Positions 14,601 to 26,141 of a stretch of 64,000 nucleotides of DNA are shown here, piece by piece; the first letter of the stretch is position 1; every line of letters starts with the position of its first letter. The stretch lies in the NCBI GenBank assembly GCA_038503065.1, contig JBCAMK010000015.1:558001-622000 (forward strand), given 5' to 3'. The stretch is from Paragyromitra xinjiangensis (lineage: Eukaryota > Ascomycota > Pezizomycetes > Pezizales > Discinaceae). The position numbers and the translations under genes are program-made. The notes below the pieces were generated by a model. It was not told where the DNA came from and did no database searches. It worked only from the letters and a program-made list of their open reading frames with translations.

Positions 14601-15193
14601 GGTTGTAGGCGTGGAGTAGCAAAAGGTAGTATAAAAAGAAAATGGCAAGATGGGGCAAGACAGCAGATATAGTAACGGTAGAAGGTCACTTTTTTGTGTG
14701 TAGGGGTGAGATGGTGTATTGTATGTTTAAATTCAATCGGAAGCTCTATTAATCTAGTGATTTAGTCACCTAGTGGCAGTTAGGCGAAGTCGTAACGCGT
14801 TCCGTTGGATCTATGGAAATAGTGATATAAGCTTCCTAATATTATAATCCTACTAGTGCTCGGTTTGCTTGGCATCGATCCAACGAAGACCGAAGCGGCG
14901 AGGTTTAAAGGAAGCTTAAGCGCTTGGAGGGAAGTCTTGGGAGGCGGAATACTGTACACACATATATAGGAGGGTGTGTTTTTCTATTTCGTTTTGTTGT
15001 GTTGATCTTGCATCGATATATTTTCCCCCACGTTCTATGCTGCCCTCTAGAGTACGTATGCTCGTAAGCCAAATTTGACGGTAATCGACTCCTATGTTTA
15101 TAGCTAGGCCATGGTGCCGGCGCTATTTAAAAGCTGTGTATACAAAAAAAAATTTGTAGTGTCATACTTGTGGGTTGGTGTGGCCCTTTAATC
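5645..15193. other. Gene-poor stretch
   Basis: About 9.5 kb with no open frame above about 90 codons and no splice-consistent gene. Stops are dense in all frames. A minus-strand frame at 8121-8315 (about 64 codons) reads protein-like but stands alone. Short perfect inverted repeats occur, for example AGATCTGCAG with its complement at 9887-9896 and 9904-9913. A tandem ATCTGATAGGT pair sits near 12600. The region looks like decayed accessory DNA. Confidence 0.5.
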
Positions 15194-15662
15194 TACAGTG
15201 CAATCGCTCTATAAGAATGTAATTTTGCAACAACACCATATTCTTATAAGGGAGGCCTTCTTATAGAGAAACCGAGTGATTTTCCATGACTCCACGTTGT
15301 GGCTCTTCAATCAATTGTGCCATTAATGTCTCGTCTACCTCAATATACCCACATATATACCTTCTATGACTACACGGACTGATCTTTAGAACATATACAT
15401 GAAATGATCTTTTTCTGCTCCTGGCCCGCCATCTCTGCCATGGTGTAGCTTGAACGGGAGCAAGAAGTTGGAAACGATCCAACAAAAACCCTAACCCTTG
15501 TCGCCACATAAGAAATACTAACAAAAAATAGCAGGCTACTAAGAATATTCTTTTCTAGCGATATTCTCACTTTTGCATACAAAATTTTCTAGTTCTGCTA
15601 GCTATATTTTTATAGGTTGTTTATTCTTATAAATAGAATTCTTATGGGGCGATTCTACTGTA
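15194..15662. mobile_element. Pogo/Fot1-like inverted-repeat element, non-autonomous
   Basis: The ends are inverted: TACAGTGCAATCGCTCTATA at 15194 and, on the complement from 15662, TACAGTAGAATCGCCCCATA, matching 21 of the first 26 bases. Both ends begin TA followed by CAGT, as in Tc1/pogo elements with TA target duplication. The subterminal TATAAGAAT motif recurs several times at both ends. Interior minus-strand frames (15261-15524 and 15370-15582) are short and show no DDE motif, so this is a deletion derivative or MITE. A relative of the left end recurs near 54047. Confidence 0.65.
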
Positions 15663-17691
15663 TCGTTTTTTCCCTCTTGTTCGGCATCTGTTATTTGTAT
15701 TGGGCTGCATTTAGACTCTTTCGCCCTGCAAGGATTCTATGGAATGTAAATCCGACCCTATCCATTGTCGGATGAGTAACGATTGCGGTGAGGGTCATAG
15801 CTAGTCACTCGGCATAAGGTATGTCAGTACTGTTGGAATGGTCTTCTTAATCCCATATGGTGCCGCGGAAGAAGCTCGCTATACAGATATTGTTAGTAAG
15901 AATATCTACTTTATAAGGATACGAAAGTCTACCTTCGAGCGTATTCTCATAGCGAGTTTGGTCTCCTGTAAGCCAAGCTGGAAACGAGGCAGAAAATTAT
16001 AGCAGCTATAGACTAGGGTACGGAGTCTCTGTATACGGGCCTGTAATAATAGTAGTTAGCTAAATAATTAAGTCTCTATCTATTGTTCACAACAGGTAGG
16101 CAGCCCGCATGCGGACGAGGTAGCGAAGGTGGTACGCCCTGGTCGCCTAGAGGTAGGAAGTTATGGGCCTGGAGTCTAGAAAGTTAGCATTACATCCTTA
16201 GACTTTATTTAGCTCTGCAAGGAATTGGCTTGTGTTTTTTTGCGAACACAACGCAAAGCTACTATATAGATATTGATGTCGATTGTACCCTAGGTTTGAT
16301 GTCTGTTGGCAAAAAGTGTGGGACGTGGGGCGCGTAAGAATGCTTTAGCGATATGATCTGGTAATTAATTAGTGGAATTCCACCAAGATTCTACCTACTA
16401 GAGCCCGCGATGCAGGGCCTTGACCGTCGAGAATTGTAGCTGAGCGAAATATTGCAATCGTGACACCCGAGATCGGTAGAAATAGAGATAGGGCTGGAGT
16501 GAAACATATTCGACTTATGAAGACCAACTTACTATACCTTAATAGCGAATTATCTTAGGGGTAGTAAAAAAAGAAAGCCTGGCCACACTTTCTCCTAGAG
16601 AGTTGCCCCTGGGCCCTTTGCGAAAGGCTTCGACGTGGGGGTTCGGCTCCTCCAGATTGGAGGGACCTGAGCGCCAGGAGTTTTAGCCTAGATCTGCATG
16701 TATGGACTGGCAAATTATTACAATATCAAAACTATCGTTCTACTTTCACCATTAAGAATTAGATTGTGCCGATTTTGGTGTGCGGTAGACGAAAAAAAGG
16801 CTGTGTTCTTGCCACCCTGCCGCGCCGCCAACCGGTCATCACCGCCGAAATCGCCAGCTATAGTAGAATCGCCCCAGGAGCCGAATAGTATATACACAGA
16901 AGTAAAAAAATGAATGGACCAAGAAGCTTAGTTTCGGTATATTTACAAGTTCATGTTTGCCCTGAGTTTTAGATATCGCGTGACGGTTCGGATTGTCCAG
17001 TGGGGTTGATGTGGATACATGTAAGAGTGGTCTAGACCGTATAGACAATACAACCATCCCCACTGCACTTCACCAATGGTCATGAGATGGGATAATTATT
17101 TCTCTGGCGTCCATGTGGAAAAGAAAGCCGTGGCGCTACGTGACTGCTCGCCGACGCAGCCTCAGGGATCAGAGACAAGCCATGGCTTATCTCTTCGAAT
17201 TCGAATTCATTATCACGACCTAATTGATTTGCAAATCATAAAAAACTGCACGTTTTACCAGCTGTCAGTTCGCGTGGCTTTCCTAGGTGCTACGGTTAAC
17301 GGAAAACAGAGGAGGTCTGTTCATAGCTATGATGATCGATACTCTCGGGTAGATGTACTTGTGAGAATCATCCAATGAAATACAGTTTAATATCTCCGAA
17401 ACTGACGTCGACTCGGGGATATGAAGGCCTCTATGGCATGTAGCTCTGGTCGGTGTGCAATGGTTTTCAAGTGAAAACTGATCTTTCAACATATCAGAAA
17501 TTCTATATGCACGCATGCAGCCTCAGGCAAATTCGAGTATTTAAATGAGATCATCGATATCCATAAGGAGATCTTAGGGAATGGCTTTTTCTAAATTCCT
17601 TGCTGATTGGTAGTAACCCGGTTGGATACGTATACATACCTGGGCTCGCAAGTATTATTTACTAGAGCTAGCTATATAGTTTCCTGGAAGT
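15663..17691. other. Intergenic, nothing supported
   Basis: Short overlapping frames only. No domain, splice-consistent gene or RNA gene was identified. Confidence 0.45.
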
Positions 17692-18204
17692 TTGTATTTC
17701 GTACGATCTAAAAGAGAGCAGCTATCGAGCTGGAGGGTAAAAATATATATCTTTTCTAGGCTGAGGCGTTTAGGGGCTATATTGGTGGTGGGTGCTTCTG
17801 TGCGCACGCTTCTGTGCTTTCTCTTAATACCAAGTGTCCTTGCTACAATACTCTATAACTTTGATTTCTGGGATGTTGCATTGACCCTGTTTTCAGGAGT
17901 TTTTTCCTGCCCTCCTGCATGTACGTACGCACCCCCAGGTTGGATCGATGTCTGGGGTGCCAGCAAGTTAGCCGGGTCGATTACCCTTGATTCAGCCTCG
18001 ACTCAGACTGGAGTTTTGTTGGTGGGGTTCTCTGGGGGGCTCCGGTTGTCCATTATGTTCGAGCTTCCTGAGAAAATTTATATCCTTGGCGTGATATCTC
18101 TGGGTTTTCTTAGTAGTTTAATTGTCGGCTACCGGAAGTACGAGGGAGCTGGGGGTGATGCTGTTAGCATGGTTTCAGATATTTTCTCCCTAGATGGAGC
18201 GTGA
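17692..18204 (+). other. Unassigned open frame, possible membrane-protein remnant
   Basis: A 170-codon open frame begins at a TTG, with no good ATG at its 5' end. It includes long hydrophobic segments (around RLGAILVVGASVRTLLCFLL and KIYILGVISLGFLSSLIVGY), suggesting two to four membrane spans. Length and hydrophobic periodicity are more than expected in this stop-rich region, but no family is recognised and no flanking exon could be joined. It may be a 3' exon of a decayed gene or a chance frame. Confidence 0.25.
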
Positions 18205-19946
18205 CTGCTTTGAAACCTCGCTGCCTTGTAGTGCGCATAGTACATGTGCACGTAAGATTCTTTCTTTTTGCCTCGTCAGCTCCAGATTCACTTTAAATCC
18301 TGTAGTTTTGAGTGGACATGACGTGCGTACGTGTGGGGAAATAAAGGAACCAAAGTTCTAGGGGTATAGTTGAGATATTTATCTATGCTATGTAGTATTT
18401 ATCGGTTCACGATCTGGCTAGAAATTCAAATGCAAATAGTCTTGGGGCATATTTTCAGTGATCTCAGCCGCCTCCTCTAATACACCTACATTCAACCTAG
18501 AGGTATAAAAAATACTCATTCTATGGAGAAGTCTCTCTATCTTCGACTTTCGAAATGCAAAGAAATCTGAAGTGCATGGGTAGCCCAAGCTTTTTGTTGG
18601 CTGTGTAGATCGACGTAAACGATACCTTGCTTCCTGCAGCCGGAATAGTCTCGTTGAAAAATTTTATAAGGTTCTTGCCACGTCAAATGGGCCTATTCAA
18701 TGGTGCGACAGCGACTGCACGGCATGTAGAGTGTAGCTTATTGGCTGAGAAAATTAATGCTTTGCCATGCATATAGTGAGGATATGCTCTCCATTTCCGT
18801 TTGTTGGCAGGTTAATTCGTGATTCTAACTTGTACTATCACAGTTTCTATCTCTTAATTTGACTAATTAGATAGTATTGGGACGAATAAGAGACTCGATT
18901 GTCTAATAGTTGATTTTAGTGCAAATCTAAAGTCCAGTCTACTATATCCATACAAGGAAGTTTCAATCTAGGCGCAGGAGAGCTGTGTAACATCAAAAAG
19001 AGGACTTAGCAAACATCTGATCCGCGTCTCCCCAAAGAGAGATTGGACTTTGAGATCGGGCTGGGATAGACTTCTTTCTTAGCCATAAAGGTTTTTGTAC
19101 AACAACCGATCTTGGGATAGAGATCTTCTTGAATGCCGATCAAGGAAGGTCGAGAAATTTTAATAACAAGCGCGGTAGAGCAGCAAGTTGATATCCTGGA
19201 TCATATGTATGCGTGTGAAGTTAAAGTACACTTACACCACCCATTCGTGATTTAAATGCATCTGCGAGTAATGAGATCTTTGGATATAGGATGCCAATCC
19301 TAAGGAATTTTATGACTGGTCCCAAATTTGAGTGATTCTGGATGCTCCGCAATAGATGCGCTGCAAGAGTACTTAGGTACAGTAGACCGCAGCTGGTAAG
19401 ATTTCAATCTTGTATATACGGCATCACAGGCTATGCATCGATAACGGCACAATAGAATACAATGCTATTCCTTGAGTGGCGGTTCCATGGTTGTGGCCAG
19501 GGCATGAAATACCAAGGGAGTATCAGTGTCTCAACTTCTCCAACACTTTTCTAGGCCCTCTCCTCTTCATTTGATTCTACAGGACTGAAACCATCAATAA
19601 AAGATTACTGATCCTAAAAAATATTCGATCTTGTAGCACATGGAAGACGAGTGATCTAACACCCCAACCATAAAAGGACTAGCAAGTACGAGAGTATCGA
19701 AGATCCAAAGAACAACCGGGCTCTGATAGGATAGATGTTTTGATACATCCTCTAATTTCTACACAGCCGTCTCACATTAATTTAGCGCTACGATGCCAGT
19801 GGACTCTTTGCATGTGGCGGATCGGCCTAGGTCAAGGCGAGGCTCTCATATATAGGTACGGATATGTACTCCGAAGGTTTTCAAATTCATTCCGCTGAAA
19901 AAAAAAAAAAAATCGTTCTACCACTTCCTACCTCTAGTCAGCTACC
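18205..19946. other. Intergenic, nothing supported
   Basis: No frame of useful length. A run of 13 or more A residues lies near 19900, about 45 bp upstream of the next gene's ATG, and may be part of its promoter. Confidence 0.45.
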
Positions 19947-20952
19947 ATGTCCCCCCAAAGAGACACATTCCCCATACATGTCCTAACCAGTGCGGACTAC
20001 CAGAACCGGCAATCTAAAAAATTGCCACGCAGACCTAAAGCCCCGAAAACCTCCAGGAAACTAGCAGGGAGGGCTCGGGGTTCGGAGGGGGATAAAACCT
20101 CCCCAAGATTACAATCACCAACCATAAAAAGTGCGAAAGTAGCGAATTGCACCAAAATCCGGCAAGTGCAAGATTCCAGCGCGAAACACAGTACCCCGAG
20201 AAAGTCTGGAGGTTCGCAGAACTCGGCGGTGGTTTACGACACATGGTCGCTAACAGAAGAGTTGGATGACGATCCCGGAACATATTTACTCTTAGGTTTG
20301 TTGGAAACGAGCCACTTCCCATTATACTATCAGTACCTTCAAGACTTACAACTATGCCTCTTAGACTACCTAGCTCGATTTTATGCCTCGGGTTACTGTC
20401 AATACGAAGCTGTCCCACCAGAGTATCCAGATGACCTAGATGCACTTCTTGATCGCTCACGGCGATACACAGGTAATAGAAGGCACCTAGTCACTACATA
20501 TGCTTGGAAGATAGCTAAAATAATAATAATAACAGAGTCGAGGGTGGTTGCTTCCCGCATACAAGAGCTTGAAAGTTCTCCAGACCCGACCAGCCCACCT
20601 GATCACTCACCGACCCCTGATTATGCTATGGGTTATCAGCCAGCATCTGAGATGGGTATGGACCACTCCCCACCGAGTATCATTTGCACCTCGCGCTCCA
20701 CACTATACACTTGGCAATCCACTCCAACTACACCTTTATTTACCGGTAGGCTGTCGACTCTCGTCCTGGGATGTTCTCGTATTTCTAATAAGCTTAGGTG
20801 CGCCGTTATATGGGTCAGGGATTCGTGAACTAAATCACGAATTCCCAGAGCTCGAGAGCCAATGGGCCCAAAGCAATTTTTTTACGGACCATCAAAGTCT
20901 TGATAACGCATATCTAACCTATGGTGTGGGCGGGGATCCGGAGACCCGCTAA
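19947..20952 (+). CDS. Orphan protein with acidic/aromatic central region (317 aa, 2 exons)
   Basis: Exons 19947-20745 and 20798-20952 join in phase 1 across a 52-nt intron with a GTAGGC donor, CTAAT branch and CTTAG acceptor, giving 317 residues. The join restores a coherent C-terminus (GAPLYGSGIRELNHEFPELE) that neither single frame has. Residues 1-95 are basic and Pro/Ser-rich, probably disordered. Residues 95-210 look folded, with an acidic, Leu/Tyr-rich helical character (SLTEELDDDPGTYLLLGLLE; YYQYLQDLQLCLLDYLARFY). A Pro/Ser linker follows. No signal peptide, membrane span or recognised domain is visible. It is the only intact-looking gene in about 15 kb of decayed, transposon-rich DNA, so it may be a lineage-specific accessory gene. 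Confidence 0.5.
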
Positions 20953-21058
20953 TTTTGTACACAAAACTAGTCGCCACGTAATAACTTATTGTTTTAACTA
21001 CATACCAGAGCACTATAGTAAATATTAAACAGAGTTCATGTCTATCTTCTCCAGCAGC

Positions 21059-22022
21059 CTATTGAAGAGCTTTCAATGCCTCCTTTCGTGTCTCCTTAAC
21101 CTTTCTTACTGATTTCAACTCTCCGAGAATCCGCTCTTCCCATCGAGCAATAACAGGATATTCTTCTTTCCAGTTACTCATCCCTGGCATAATTTCCAGG
21201 CACCAGTTCCAGGGCAAGAAGCAGAGGTCGGCGTAAGAAGGCCTTCCTCCAACCAAAAAACCGTTCTCTGAAGTCTCGAGGATGGCTGACAACATCGTGA
21301 GGATTTTTCGTATACCCGCTATATGTCGAGATATAACTGTTGGAACATCTTCAGGGCAGTAAACCGTATACCATAGGACCTCACGGTAGGAGGGCCCCTG
21401 ACCTGAGAATTTTAGCTTTTGTTAGTTTGAGTAGGCCTCATAGTATCAATTTAGACGTATATAGACCCCACAAACGGAGGGGATTGGGATGGTTGTCTCG
21501 AACCAGTCTCTGGGATCTGCCCCAGAGATGGCTTGGCGGTGTGAACACAAGAAATACACTAAGCCTGATTGGGGTTGGCTCGAGACAAAGGGGACGGCAA
21601 ATATGTGCTGAAGTTGGAACGTACTAGACATTTGAAACATTAGGTATTGTTTTGCCAGTGCTCCTTCCTCGAGATTGGCAAAAGAAATCTTGTTGGAGGT
21701 GTCATATTTCTCAATCAAGTAGAGAATTATCGCTCCAGAGTCCCAAACCTTGAAGCCGGCATTGAAGTGGTCGATTAAAACCGGAACGGTACCGGTAGGA
21801 CAGACAGCAATATATTCAGGTTTCTTTACATCCGCTATTGGTTTAATAATTAGTCTGAGATTTAATATTGAAGTAAGGAGGGGAATCTATGGTACCCCAA
21901 TCGGTGAACGAGATTGTATGGTACGAGAGCCCAAGCTCCTCCAATATAAGGGCAACTTTCCAAGGATTTGCGCCTTCAGGATGGGAGTATAGCGTAAATT
22001 GTTTATCATGGGTGATAGTCAT
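21059..22022 (-). CDS. Glutathione S-transferase (226 aa, 3 exons)
   Basis: Exons on the minus strand are 22022-21896, 21834-21625 and 21402-21059. Both introns are phase 1, and the sum is 226 codons plus stop. The N-terminal thioredoxin-like domain reads FTLYSHPEGANPWKVALILE, then PTGTVPVLID and VWDSGAIILYLIEKY, the usual cis-Pro loop and Asp-Ser glutathione-binding motif. The C-terminal helical domain contains FLVGGRPSYADLCFLPWNW. Length and motif order match fungal Ure2p/GstA-like GSTs, which conjugate glutathione to electrophiles in the cytosol. The second intron is long (222 nt) for this window. The gene is intact despite decayed flanks. The class within GSTs and the substrate are not determined. 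Confidence 0.9.
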
Positions 22023-23669
22023 TGTAATGTTCTGTCGAGGTTTTTGATCTGAGGGGGATTGCTTCTGGGTCCCAACGTCAACCATGAGGAGGGACCACCA
22101 CTTTATAGCTAAGCATTCAACAGTTACTGAGCCCAGAGACCAGGTATGCAGAACGAAAATCTCCACACATTAAATGCTATGGTGTGGCAGTGCTTACTTA
22201 TGAACAAAGCACAAAAAAACCTCGATGGTTGGGTATCAAGTTTCGATTTCTAATAACTTAAGGATATCAACGGTTAGCTGCTTATTATCCTACCATCCGA
22301 GGATATACCCCACTTCTCCAAATACACAAGCGTCAACTACCGGGGTGAGCGCTTATCAACCGCCGCTAGCGAAATGACGTGCACTGCCCCTGCTATGCAG
22401 CTTTATGAGCCATCAAACCCCCTAGTTTTTCTGCCAGGGAGGGTTATCTTAAACAGGGCGTAGCGATGATCTTGTTTAACGTTTCGTTTTGTAAAAGAAA
22501 AATAATTACCTTTTGCAAAAAGCGAAACATATATCTCTGGTATGAAGTCAAATAGGAAAAAAACCAATAAAAATATCCTTCCGTAATTGGCGTGCACGTG
22601 CACGTACGCGGCACAAACTCAACCAGGGTATATACTTGTTAGTCAACTGCATGGTAGAACAACGTTAGCCCCTCCAGATGCAAGCTTCGTAAAATTGATT
22701 ATACGAGCTTGGCGGTTGTAATTCTAATGGTTTGGATATGGGCTATGACCATTAGGTATAGTTATAGCTAGCGCTAATTAAAGCTGGTGGACTGGTACGC
22801 GTACGCGTACGTCAAGCTGCGAGTATTTAACAAGGCGTCGGAATGCTAAGGGCAACGACAGCTTCTAAACCTGCTGAGATAAGTTGAATGGTGAAAAAAA
22901 ACACCTCTCATAACTGTATCCAACGCTCCGGAGCCAAAAACGTCAAATATCAACCTAGTAAACCGCCCATTTCACCGGTACGTAGCCAAAATCCACCTAG
23001 TTTAGGGAGAGACTAATCAAGTAGTAGGCAGATACAATTAAGAATAGATCAAGTACGTAAGAAACAATAAACTTGCCTCGTTGAGCGATTTTGTGAGTCG
23101 TCAACTGACTTTTGCCCGTGCCGCAAACCAACACCTAAGCGGCGTTAACCGTCCGAGTCGCAGACCACCTATCTTACAACATACTATATATCTCTGGGCT
23201 AACACGAGTCATTAAAATTTTATTGATCTCTCGTCAGCTTCATTAAGTCATAAACAGGTGCTCAATTAGAAACTACGATGTAGAACTACACATCAAAGAG
23301 ATAACACCGCACCAGAGCGAGGGATCCAATTAATCCCCTAGTACTTATAGCCCAGCACAATTATTCCGCTGACATCCAGACAACTAAAGAGCTTTATCTG
23401 TTTGGCAAGAGGCTGTGCCACCGAAAGCCTCCATCGTGAGCACAAATCATGGACGCCAACCAGAATACATCAAACGTCGTCAGGGTTAGCCCACCTTCAA
23501 GTTAAACTAAGGCCAAGGAGTTCTGGGAAATTTAGACTGGCTGTATACAGTCTTGCACCCTATCCCCATAGACTTGGCTTGATTGCATCACTGGTGCGAA
23601 CATATAGTAATAGTGGTTAGGATGTAGAGATGGTACAGGCCTTATAATATTTGTATAGTGGCCCCATGG
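22023..23669. other. Intergenic, nothing supported
   Basis: No supported gene. A perfect alternating palindrome GTACGCGTACGCGTAC lies near 22797, and a GTGCACGTGCACGTAC run near 22594. Confidence 0.45.
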
Positions 23670-24093
23670 TAGTCTCGTGCCCCTCTCGCGCAGCTTACCG
23701 CGTACCGTAGGGTCTGATGCACTAATAAAGGCTCGGAGGTCCTAAAAAGACTAGAAATATGCCAGAGGCTCCTCGGAGGGGTTTTCTGCTCGGGAGTTTC
23801 CTCCCCTCCGAAGGTACAAGTATTTCTACGAGATCTCCTGTAGCAAATTACCCCTCCCGAAAACCGAAGCTTTTTCTGCTTGCAATAGCTATAGTCCTCC
23901 CAAGGGTACGTAAGAAATCGTATGTAACCCAATAGTAAAAATATTAAGCACGTACCAATTACCCCCGAAAATCTTCCAAGGATTTAAAGCTCCAAGAAAG
24001 GTCTGAATAGACTTTTCATACAACTCGGAAGGGTAAGTACACCAGCCCTACGCGTACGGCAGCTGCAGGCAGCAGGGGATGGGAACGAGCCTA
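23670..24093. mobile_element. Inverted-repeat element, TAGTCTCGTNCCC family, copy A (424 bp)
   Basis: The left end reads TAGTCTCGTGCCCCTC and continues GCAGCTTACCGCGTACCG, TAGGG. The complement of the right end reads TAGGCTCGTTCCCATCCCC and continues GCAGCTGCCGTACGCGTAGGG. The similarity therefore runs about 55 bp inward with small gaps. The same two ends bound a larger copy at 54130-55199. No transposase frame is present. No clean target-site duplication is visible at this copy. Confidence 0.5.
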
Positions 24094-24121
24094 GTCAACC
24101 CCTAACAGAAACCCCCAAGCC

Positions 24122-24844
24122 TTGGTGCCACAGCACTACGTATACGTTCAGCCTCATTGCACTCAGGCCCCCAACACCATAGATATACCCATTCAATCAG
24201 GCATATGTACATGTAGCTATACCCCCAGACTATCTATATTTTTAAGGCTTATTATAAACTCCATATTTGTTAGGCTATTGCAATTTTTTCCGAGGCAGGG
24301 CTGTGAAGAGAGCTTCATTGCGGCACCAGCGCACTATTACAGTGCGCGGCGAAACTTCTGCAAATCAGTGCTTAGCAACCGAAATGGAACACCATTTTCC
24401 CAAACCGGAAAATATGCAGCACCACTGAAATCACCCGAAATCACCTGGATATCTCAAAAGTCCAAGTCCCAATATAGGGCAATCTATTCTGAGGCTTATC
24501 TATATATGTGGGAGAATATCTTGTTGTTGAGGGGTAGAGAAGTCTATGTCTTCGCACCCGTTCTACTAGTTGCCGGCAAAACTTCTACCAAGAAATGCCA
24601 AGAAACATTATTACAATTACAGCGGCCTAAAATCTCTCTAAGTTCGGCTACTAGTATAGATTCAGGGATACTCAACTATAATTTTCTTCATCAACCTTTA
24701 TTACCACAGTGTTGTAGTATGAGCTTTGAAAGAAATCCATCACCAATTTCGTCGCTAAGCACTAATCTTCAGAAGTCCCACCGCGCACTATATCCAAGCC
24801 TAGCTTTAGAAACGCGTTCTTATCAGCTCGAGTCATCCGCCTAA
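24122..24844 (+). other. Unassigned 240-codon open frame
   Basis: An open frame from a TTG at 24122 to a stop at 24844. The first internal ATG giving much protein is more than 100 codons in. It has a hydrophobic stretch (SIFLRLIINSIFVRLLQFF) near residues 39-57 and is otherwise Ser/Tyr/Gln-rich. No domain is recognised, and it lies between two inverted-repeat elements. An open frame of this length is unlikely by chance here, so a decayed gene or transposon-borne fragment is possible, but there is no ATG, no splice-consistent exon and no known family. Confidence 0.25.
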
Positions 24845-24977
24845 TATACCAAACCATCTATCCATTATCAAGCCGCAACAAGTTTACAACGCCTAGACCG
24901 ATGACTAATTTCTCCCAACCACACAAACAAGTCTATTATTGTCCATGATCAAAAGTCTGCGTGTTTCCAGCATAGCA

Positions 24978-25396
24978 ACTGTAACCATCGCCTTTTTTTG
25001 CGAAAAAATAAAACCTTGTCAAAACTCAACCAATATTGGAGGAAAAAAATGGAAAAAAATAGAAATATCAACCTTAAGACTCACTGACCGAATGGGAGCT
25101 TTTGGCTGAAGAATTGGGGTCATTTTGGTGGTCTCAATTGAGAAAATCGTCACATACAAGTAATGACCTGACCCCCTAAAAATGCCAAGCCTCGGTTGCA
25201 GAGCATGCATAGGACATGAACATGAGAATGACCTCCCACCCTACAGACAAACTTTGTGCAGCTAGTACACAACCCAATGGTATTTTGCATGTCCAAGATG
25301 CTGAATTGATGCCTAAGAGTATCTTTTGCTAATCCAATTTTTTTCGAAGTTTTGACAAGGTTTTATTTTTTCGCAAAAAAAGGCGATGGCTACAGT
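24978..25396. mobile_element. 419-bp element with 49-bp terminal inverted repeats
   Basis: The left arm 24978-25026 and right arm 25348-25396 are reverse complements at 48 of 49 positions, starting ACTGTARCCATCGCC and ending CCTTGTCAAAACT. The near identity implies recent activity. The 321-bp interior has no transposase. The outer end of the right arm overlaps by six bases (TACAGT) with the next palindromic element. No obvious target-site duplication is seen. Confidence 0.8.
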
Positions 25397-25563
25397 GAAA
25401 ACCGGTCATATGGCGGATCCGGTGTGTGGCGGACAGGGGTATTTTTTTTGGTTGAGGGACACAATATTTGCTGGTGGTGCGGCTTGGGAATATTGTGTCC
25501 CTGTGCTAAAAGCACCCCTGTCCGCCACACACCGGATCCGCCATATGACCGGTTTTCGCTGTA
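25391..25563. mobile_element. 173-bp foldback palindrome (pogo-like MITE)
   Basis: Arms 25391-25440 and 25514-25563 are reverse complements at 49 of 50 positions, both beginning TACAG. A second nested inverted repeat lies within (GGGACACAATATT at 25457 and its complement ending at 25501), so nearly the whole element can fold into one long hairpin. The ends TA plus CAGTGAAAACC and GGTTTTCGCTG plus TA fit Tc1/pogo-type termini with a TA duplication. Short open frames on both strands here are artefacts of the palindrome. Confidence 0.75.
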
Positions 25564-25621
25564 CCACCTAGGGGACACAACCATCACCTCAAAACCCAAG
25601 TGCGCGCAATTCCCCTAGCAT

Positions 25622-25748
25622 CCTGATCCGCTGTCTCGTGCCCAGACTTGTGCTTGGCGCCAAGGTTCGTACCTCATATTTGGCCATAATTGTGAATAAA
25701 ACACAACAATTATGGAAAAATAGGCTGGGAACGAGACAGCCTGATCCG
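25622..25748. mobile_element. 109-bp MITE with 15-bp TIRs and perfect 9-bp target duplication
   Basis: CCTGATCCG occurs as a direct repeat at 25622-25630 and 25740-25748. Between them the element starts CTGTCTCGTGCCCAG and ends CTGGGAACGAGACAG, which are complements at 14 of 15 positions. An inner hairpin (CCATAATTGT with ACAATTATGG) lies at about 25683-25715. A 9-bp duplication is typical of Mutator-like insertion. The TIR resembles the ends of the copies at 23670 and 54130. Confidence 0.75.
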
Positions 25749-26141
25749 GAGGCTTGTTGTCCATAACACGGACGGGATATTTAATCCCCCCTTGATAAAT
25801 TATAACCACAATTCACTAGGAAAGTCGCGTCCGGGATATAGATTTATGTATACATGCTCGCTCTATGGAGTATATACAGGAATGTATCAATAAATGTGTT
25901 AAAAGTGCATGCACTTAGGCGGTTTAGCTAACCTACTATACTTTTTCCCGTCCACATGCATAATCCATAGCAGTTACGCAGATTCACAGCGGGGCCAGCT
26001 ACGCATACCTGAATCACAAATAGCACTTAACATAAACGATAACTCAAAACCGAGGACTGGACATAACTACTCCATATTACATTAAATAAATTAAAATAAA
26101 CCAGAACCCAAAGTCCAAAAACCAACACTATGTAGAAATAT

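Noticed and set aside
25352..25618. Three overlapping frames on both strands
   Set aside because: They come from the foldback palindrome, which makes the two strands almost identical. No independent coding evidence.
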